Shown piece by piece: positions 1 through 5,084 of a stretch of DNA of 7,407 bases; position 1 is the stretch's first letter; the number at the start of each line of letters is the position of its first letter. The stretch covers positions 1 to 7,407 of the forward strand of contig JAFAVL010000682.1 in the NCBI GenBank assembly GCA_019242465.1. The letters are read 5' to 3'. Source of the DNA: Chroococcidiopsidaceae cyanobacterium CP_BM_RX_35. Its GTDB lineage: Bacteria; Cyanobacteriota; Cyanobacteriia; Cyanobacteriales; Chroococcidiopsidaceae. A program made the position numbers and the translations under genes. Below the pieces are notes generated by a model, which saw nothing but the letters and a program-made list of their open reading frames with translations, had not been told where the DNA came from and did not search any database.

Positions 1-164
1 GGATTGTCTGCCCCTCCAGGAAATCGGCAACCCATGCCAATAATGGCTATTGGTTCTTTTCTGGCATATTCGATAGCGTCAAGCTTGGCTTGCATGTTTT
101 CCAAAGCCTGAAGTGCCCGCTTGATTGGAGATACAGATTTTTCTTGATCTGAATTCAAACTCAT
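1..164 (-). CDS. Third modular type I polyketide synthase, N-terminal fragment (docking helix and start of KS)
   Basis: Only 54 codons are visible before the window ends. Translation from ATG at 164-162 starts MSLNSDQEKS and runs through a charged amphipathic helix (about residues 10-36). It then reaches EPIAIIGMGCRFPGGADN, the standard opening of a ketosynthase domain following an N-terminal docking helix. The start is chosen because it gives a docking helix of normal length, lies 4 bp after the stop of the preceding PKS gene, and has GAGG about 10 bases upstream. By position it should accept the chain from the ACP of the 1636-residue PKS. Nothing can be said about its active site, AT or later domains. 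The fragment keeps the usual Gly in GMGCRFPGG, unlike the neighbouring gene. It could be a PKS or the PKS part of a PKS-NRPS hybrid. Confidence 0.93.
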   Translation of the reverse strand, partial: MSLNSDQEKSVSPIKRALQALENMQAKLDAIEYARKEPIAIIGMGCRFPGGADN

Positions 165-178
165 GTGTTCAGTACCTC
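165..178 (-). promoter_or_regulatory. Ribosome-binding site and 4-bp junction before the third PKS gene
   Basis: In the coding direction the end of the middle gene reads GAGG (178-175), then its TGA stop (171-169), four bases, and the ATG of the next gene at 164. The GAGG is a plausible Shine-Dalgarno core with 10 bases before the ATG, and it lies within the coding region of the upstream gene. This supports the chosen start and suggests coupled translation, so that adjacent synthase subunits are made together. Confidence 0.6.
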
Positions 179-3100
179 ATACTGTCCAATTTACTGAGCA
201 GCAACGCTTCAGCCTCGCTGTCTGATAAATGGTCTAAATTTGACTCAGCTACAACTTGCTGCTCGTTGTTGCTTTTCTGTAACTCCACAGCAGATTCATC
301 AGAAAATGTCATTACAACACTCGACAGATAATCCACAAGCGCTTCGATTGTTGGATAGTCAAAAGCTAAAGTTGCAGGTAGAGAAGAGCCTAGGGTTCTT
401 TCCAAACGGTTCTTCAACTCAACGGCCATCAAAGAATCCATGCCTATGTCGGAGAAACCTTGTTGCGGTAGCAATTGGCACGAGTCAAGCCCCAAAACCT
501 TAGCAACTTCAGTTTGAATGTGAGCAATTAAAAGAGCCCTGCGAGTGCTAACAGGAGCAGCCTTTAATTGCTGCAAAAATTCTGTTTGCTGCGCCGATGG
601 TTCCTCAAATGCTACAGCGAAAGACTGAAGAAATGGCGAAGCTAAACCTTCAGGAAGTTGTTGAAAGAACTTGGACCAGTTAACTGGCAACACTCCCACC
701 TGGGCCGCGTCTTGTCCTAGCAATCCTAACACCTGCAGTCCCCGATCTAGTGGTATAGACTCCATTCCCTGGGCCGCCAATCTCGCTTGGTCCCGGCTAC
801 CGAGGCTAGCGACCATCCCGGCATTTTCCCAGAGCCCCCAGTTGATGCTCAACCCTGGCAACCCCAATGCCCTGCGATAATGGGCTAAGGCATCCATGAA
901 GGCATTAGCCGCCGCATAATTCCCTTGACCTGGAGAGCCCAGCAATGCAGAAACGGAGGAAAACGCTACAAAGAAATCCAGTGGTAACTTCTCACTCAAG
1001 GCGTGCAGAATCCAAGTTCCTTTGACCTTTGCCGCCATCACTTGCTCGAAGGCCTTCCAGTCCTGCCGCAGCAGAATGCCATCGTGGAGAACGCCAGCAG
1101 CATGCACAATTCCCCGCAAGGGCGGCATCGAGGTTTCAATCTCCTCTAGCACTCTGACCGTATCCCCCCACTCCGCCACATCAGCTCGCGCGACGACAAC
1201 CTTAGCTCCTAAGCGTTCCATGCTTGTGATCGCTTCCTGCACCTGAGCAGAAGCCTCTCGGCGTCCAGTGAGCAATAAATGCCGCGCCCCATGCTCTACC
1301 ATCCACTGCGCTACTCTTAGACCTAATGCCCCCATCCCTCCAGTAATGAGATAGGTACTATCCGACTGGAGGGACATCGCTCGAGGTGCTGGTACTTGGC
1401 TTCGGACTAGGCGAGCTACATAGCGCTGTCCTCCCCGAAAAGCTAGTTGGTCTTCCGCTTGAGAATCCCAAATTTCTGCCAACAGATTTGCTGCTTCATC
1501 TGAGGGCGCGCTTTCCTGAGCCAAATCGAGTAGTCCTCCCCACAATTTCGGATGCTCCAGAGCAATGACCTTACCTAATCCCCACAAAGAAGCTTGAGCC
1601 ACTCCTGGCAGTGACGAGACCACTGGTACTGCTCCCCGCGTCACTAACCACAAGCGGGGGGAAGCTAGCTGATATCGATTAGCAAGAGCTTGCACCAGAT
1701 GCAGGGTACTGCCACAGCCGAGAACCTGAATCTGTTCGAGTTCGGGGATGGTCAACTTTGGAGCCAATTCTGCTTCTAAACTCCATAGGTGAACAATTCC
1801 CCTTAACGGCAGCGAACTCGTTATCACAGCTTCTTGGAAAAGATGCTCGAAATCTTCTGGACTGGTTGGATTGAGACTCCAAGTCTCAGCTTCTTTGGCT
1901 TGATAGGCGTCGCCCGCATAGACCAGAAGACAACTTTGACCCTGCTCTTCTAAGAGATGGGCTAAGGCTTGTCCTACACCCCCTCTGTCAGCCAAGATTA
2001 GCCACATTCCCGGTTCCTGGAAGCTGATTTCTGGCAACTCACGCGGCAAGGGCAGCCACTTGACTTCGTAGAGCCAATCTTTATTGAATGCTGTCTGCTG
2101 CTGGTGTTGCTTCACTAATACTTCTAGCAGCTTAGGCAGTAATTTTATTTCTTCTTCTGAAAATTCAACTGCTGTTTCTAAAAACCGGGCTAGCTTTTGA
2201 GTATCTCCCTGATGCAAGAGATTCACGATAGGAGTCTGGACATCTTTTTGGGATAAAGGCTCTGCTTTAACAAGCCCATTATTAAACGTTTCCACCCAAT
2301 AGCGCTGGCGCTGAAAGGGATAAGTGGGTAGCGCTACCCGTTGACGCTGATAGTCCCGGTCAAAACCTGTCCAGTCTACTGTCACTCCCCGCACATACAA
2401 CTGAGCCAAACTTTGCAGCAGTTGCTGCCAGTCTTCTTGCCCTGGACGCAGACTGGGGAGCCACAGCCGTCCCGATTCTGGCAGGCAGTGACGACCCATT
2501 CCTAACAACGTCGGCTTGGGACCAATTTCTACAAACACTTCATACCCTTGCTGCTGCAGTGTCTCCATGCTGGCAGCAAATTGGACCGGACTCAGGATAT
2601 GACGGCACCAATACTCGGGGCTAGCTATTTCCTGACTCACCAGTTGCCCAGTCAGATTGGAAATGAATTTCAGTTGCGGCACATGGTAAGTTACCTCACT
2701 CGCCACTTGCTGAAACTCTGTCACCATTGGTGCCATTAATGGGGAGTGGAAGGCATGGGAGACTTGCAGTTTTTTTGTCTTGACTCCTTGGGCTTCCAGG
2801 TCAGCACAGACGGCGCGCACTGCCTGCTGCTCGCCGGAAATCACGACACTGCTGGGGCCGTTGTGCGCCGCAATGGCAATTTGCTGCCCATAAGGTGCCA
2901 CTGCAGCAGCCACCACCCCAGGCGCTGCCATCAGCGCTACCATTTCCCCTAAAGGCGGTAGAGCTTGAATCAAACGTCCTCGCGCGGCAATCAGTTTCAA
3001 TCCGTCTTCCAGGCTAAATACTCCTGCTACACAGGCGGCGACATATTCGCCGACGCTATGACCCATGACTACCCCTGGGGTGATGCCCCAGGATTTCCAC

Positions 3101-5079
3101 AACTCGAACAGGGCATATTCCAGGGCAAATAAGGCTGGTTGGGTGTAGGCGGTTTCGTCTAAAAGAGCAGGGGGTGAGGGGGTGAAGTTCTCTCTATCTC
3201 TCCAGCTGCCTCTCTCCCCCTCAGTAGCAGGATAGAGCACTTCTAGCAATGGCTTGCCAAGCAGGGGACGCAGAATTTCATTGCAGCGGTCTAGGGCGGC
3301 ACGAAAGGGGGGCGCTTGTTCATACAGTTGGCGTCCCATGCCCACATACTGCGAACCCTGACCTGTGAATAGGAAAGCGACTTTAGGGGGAGTTGTCCCT
3401 TCCCACTGACCCAGCTCGACTCCTGGAGCTTCCTGACCAAGGTCAAAGGTGGCTAGCTTTTCAGATACTTCTGTTGCTGAGGAGGCCAACACAGTCAGTC
3501 GGTGTTTGAAGTGCCCTCGCCCAGTATTGCCAGCAAAGCATATATTTTTTAGAGCTAAACCTGGATTGTCAGTTATATATTTCTCATATCGATTGGCTAA
3601 CTGCTTCAGAGCCTCTTTTGTCTTTGCTGAGAGGGTCAACAAGTGCAGGGAGCGCTCAGTGGATTTTGTCTTCGGCTCTAGTTTTGGGGCTTCTTCTAGC
3701 ACCACATGAGCATTGATACCACTGGCACCAAAGGAACTGACTCCTGCAATCCGCCGCTTTCCCCCAGCAGGCCAAGCCATTGGCTCGGTTGTCACGGACA
3801 CATGCAGTTGCTCCCAGTTAATGTAGGGACTGGGCTTTGAGAAGTGCAAATGGGGAGGGATCTGCTGGTGTTGCAGAGACAAAATCACCTTGATCAAACT
3901 CGCGACTCCTGCTGCTGATTCCAGGTGACCAATATTGGTCTTTACCGCACCAATCTTCAGCGGTAGTTCTGAGGAACGCCCCTCACCCAGCACAGCTCCC
4001 AAGGCTCTTACCTCAATGGGATCTCCCAAGGAGGTGCCTGTGCCGTGGGCCTCTACATAGTCCACCTCAGAGGGCTGTACCTTTGCCCTTGCCAACGCTT
4101 GGCGGATTAGCGTTTCCTGAGCTGCCTTATTGGGAACTGTGAACCCACTGCTAGTGCCATCCTGATTGACAGCTGACCCCCGAATCAGTGCTAAAGTGTT
4201 ATCCCCGTCTTTGACTGCATCAGAGAGGCGTTTGAGTACCAATATGCCACAACCCTCGCCTCTGCCAATGCCGTCAGCATCTGCATCGAAGGTTTTGCAG
4301 CGACCATCTGGTGACAACATTTTTGCATGGGATAGTGCAATTGTGTTTTCTGGTGAGAGGATCAGGTTAACTCCACCTGCTAAAGCATGATTACACTCTC
4401 CATTACGCAGACTTTGACAAGCAAGATGAACAGCTACCAGGGACGACGAGCAGGCTGTATCGATTGCCATACAGGGACCCTGCATTCCTAAGGTGTAAGA
4501 CAAGCGTCCGGCAACAGCGTTAAAGGGGTTACCTGTGAGGTAATAAGCATCGATTTGGCTTAGATCGCCAGAGGGCATGAGAAGTCGTGCGTAGTCATTC
4601 GTGGTGATCCCGATAAAAACCCCAGTCTGGTTAAGTGCCTGCTGGTTTGGAATCAGTCCAGCATTTTCTAGGGCTTCCCAGCTCACCTCCAGCAGTAAGC
4701 GCTGCTGGGGGTCTATCCTCAACGCTTCCCGAGGAGAAATGCCAAAGAATTGAGGGTCAAACTGGTCTACCTGCTGCAAAAAACCCCCATACCGGGTAGA
4801 CATCTTCCCTGGAGCATCTGGATTGGGATCGTAGTAAGCATCAACATTCCATCGCTCAGGAGGTACCTTTGTAATGGCATCTACCCGGTTGATCAAGAGC
4901 TGCCAAAAGGTCTCTGGGTCATTAGCCCCTCCCGGAAACCGACATCTCATACCAACGATGGCAATGGGTTCAGTTTTGGAACGCTCAACTGCCTCAAGTT
5001 TTTCTACGGCTTCATCTAGCGCAAGGAGCAAACGTTGCGATGAAGACAGTTGATCTACTTTTGTAGAAATGTTGTTCAT
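169..5079 (-). CDS. Complete single-module type I polyketide synthase, docking-KS-AT-KR-ACP-docking (1636 aa)
   Basis: Extends a polyketide by one malonyl unit and reduces the beta-ketone to a hydroxyl. N-terminal docking helix about 10-34. KS about 36-460 with Cys210 in DTACSSS, His345 in HGTGT and His385 in NIGHLES, so it looks active. AT about 566-870 with GQGSQ (573-577), nucleophile Ser675 in GHSVGEY and HAFH (775-778). HAFH and GHSV point to malonyl-CoA rather than methylmalonyl-CoA. Post-AT motif PTYPFQRQRYW ends at 928. Structural KR about 1001-1187. Catalytic KR about 1240-1425 with TGGMGALG (1246-1253), Lys1351, Ser1375, Tyr1388 and Asn1392. ACP about 1515-1588 with Ser1549 in GMDSL. 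C-terminal docking tail about 1605-1636 with LSDSEAEALL. No DH, ER, methyltransferase or thioesterase is present. ATG at 5079 is chosen because the upstream stop lies 2 bp away and the docking helix follows at once. Oddities: Arg45 replaces the usual Gly in GMGCRFPGG; about 15-20 extra residues lie at 618-639 in the AT; residues 919-961 are encoded identically in the upstream gene. The pathway product is unknown. Confidence 0.97.
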   Translation of the reverse strand: MNNISTKVDQLSSSQRLLLALDEAVEKLEAVERSKTEPIAIVGMRCRFPGGANDPETFWQLLINRVDAITKVPPERWNVDAYYDPNPDAPGKMSTRYGGFLQQVDQFDPQFFGISPREALRIDPQQRLLLEVSWEALENAGLIPNQQALNQTGVFIGITTNDYARLLMPSGDLSQIDAYYLTGNPFNAVAGRLSYTLGMQGPCMAIDTACSSSLVAVHLACQSLRNGECNHALAGGVNLILSPENTIALSHAKMLSPDGRCKTFDADADGIGRGEGCGILVLKRLSDAVKDGDNTLALIRGSAVNQDGTSSGFTVPNKAAQETLIRQALARAKVQPSEVDYVEAHGTGTSLGDPIEVRALGAVLGEGRSSELPLKIGAVKTNIGHLESAAGVASLIKVILSLQHQQIPPHLHFSKPSPYINWEQLHVSVTTEPMAWPAGGKRRIAGVSSFGASGINAHVVLEEAPKLEPKTKSTERSLHLLTLSAKTKEALKQLANRYEKYITDNPGLALKNICFAGNTGRGHFKHRLTVLASSATEVSEKLATFDLGQEAPGVELGQWEGTTPPKVAFLFTGQGSQYVGMGRQLYEQAPPFRAALDRCNEILRPLLGKPLLEVLYPATEGERGSWRDRENFTPSPPALLDETAYTQPALFALEYALFELWKSWGITPGVVMGHSVGEYVAACVAGVFSLEDGLKLIAARGRLIQALPPLGEMVALMAAPGVVAAAVAPYGQQIAIAAHNGPSSVVISGEQQAVRAVCADLEAQGVKTKKLQVSHAFHSPLMAPMVTEFQQVASEVTYHVPQLKFISNLTGQLVSQEIASPEYWCRHILSPVQFAASMETLQQQGYEVFVEIGPKPTLLGMGRHCLPESGRLWLPSLRPGQEDWQQLLQSLAQLYVRGVTVDWTGFDRDYQRQRVALPTYPFQRQRYWVETFNNGLVKAEPLSQKDVQTPIVNLLHQGDTQKLARFLETAVEFSEEEIKLLPKLLEVLVKQHQQQTAFNKDWLYEVKWLPLPRELPEISFQEPGMWLILADRGGVGQALAHLLEEQGQSCLLVYAGDAYQAKEAETWSLNPTSPEDFEHLFQEAVITSSLPLRGIVHLWSLEAELAPKLTIPELEQIQVLGCGSTLHLVQALANRYQLASPRLWLVTRGAVPVVSSLPGVAQASLWGLGKVIALEHPKLWGGLLDLAQESAPSDEAANLLAEIWDSQAEDQLAFRGGQRYVARLVRSQVPAPRAMSLQSDSTYLITGGMGALGLRVAQWMVEHGARHLLLTGRREASAQVQEAITSMERLGAKVVVARADVAEWGDTVRVLEEIETSMPPLRGIVHAAGVLHDGILLRQDWKAFEQVMAAKVKGTWILHALSEKLPLDFFVAFSSVSALLGSPGQGNYAAANAFMDALAHYRRALGLPGLSINWGLWENAGMVASLGSRDQARLAAQGMESIPLDRGLQVLGLLGQDAAQVGVLPVNWSKFFQQLPEGLASPFLQSFAVAFEEPSAQQTEFLQQLKAAPVSTRRALLIAHIQTEVAKVLGLDSCQLLPQQGFSDIGMDSLMAVELKNRLERTLGSSLPATLAFDYPTIEALVDYLSSVVMTFSDESAVELQKSNNEQQVVAESNLDHLSDSEAEALLLSKLDSMRY
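2197..2326. repeat. 130-bp perfect direct repeat, copy B (post-AT linker of the middle PKS gene)
   Basis: Identical to 7278-7407. In the middle protein it covers residues 919-961, from the end of the AT region into the linker before the KR. Sequence on its KR side diverges at once from the other copy. Sequence on its AT side continues to 5079, but the matching region of the first gene is outside the window, so the extent of identity there is unknown. Confidence 0.97.
3163..3228. repeat. Small palindromic, low-complexity in-frame insert within the AT domain of the middle PKS gene
   Basis: The coding strand here is a purine-rich run followed by a C-rich run, encoding residues 618-639 (start ATEGERGS, end TPSPPALL). 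It contains a perfect tandem 8-mer GGGGGTGA at 3170-3185 and an 8-bp inverted pair, TGAGGGGG at 3175-3182 with CCCCCTCA at 3216-3223. From memory of the family, the region between the LLEVLYP-like segment and DETAYTQPALFA is usually some 15-20 residues shorter. The insert sits before the TQPALFA helix and leaves the catalytic Ser675 and HAFH motif intact, so activity is probably kept. The exact borders are uncertain. Confidence 0.55.
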
Positions 5080-5084
5080 CTTCA
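5077..5084 (-). promoter_or_regulatory. Stop-start junction (2-bp gap) between the first and middle PKS genes
   Basis: In the coding direction the junction reads TGA-AG-ATG: the stop of the upstream gene at 5084-5082, two bases, and the ATG of the middle gene at 5079-5077. No convincing Shine-Dalgarno sequence stands at normal spacing; the upstream bases are A-rich (GAAAGAAAAC). Translation of the middle gene probably depends on ribosomes terminating at the upstream stop and reinitiating. There is no room for a promoter or terminator, so both genes must lie on one transcript. Confidence 0.65.

Noticed and set aside
125..331. Plus-strand open frame across the junction of the middle and third PKS genes
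   Set aside because: It overlaps the ACP-docking end and the third gene start antisense, has no domain and no ribosome-binding site worth noting, and is best seen as a shadow frame.
930..1000. A degenerate DH domain hidden between AT and KR in the middle protein (residue positions)
   Set aside because: Only about 70 residues separate the post-AT motif from the structural KR subdomain, and no HxxxGxxxxP motif is seen there. This is a linker.
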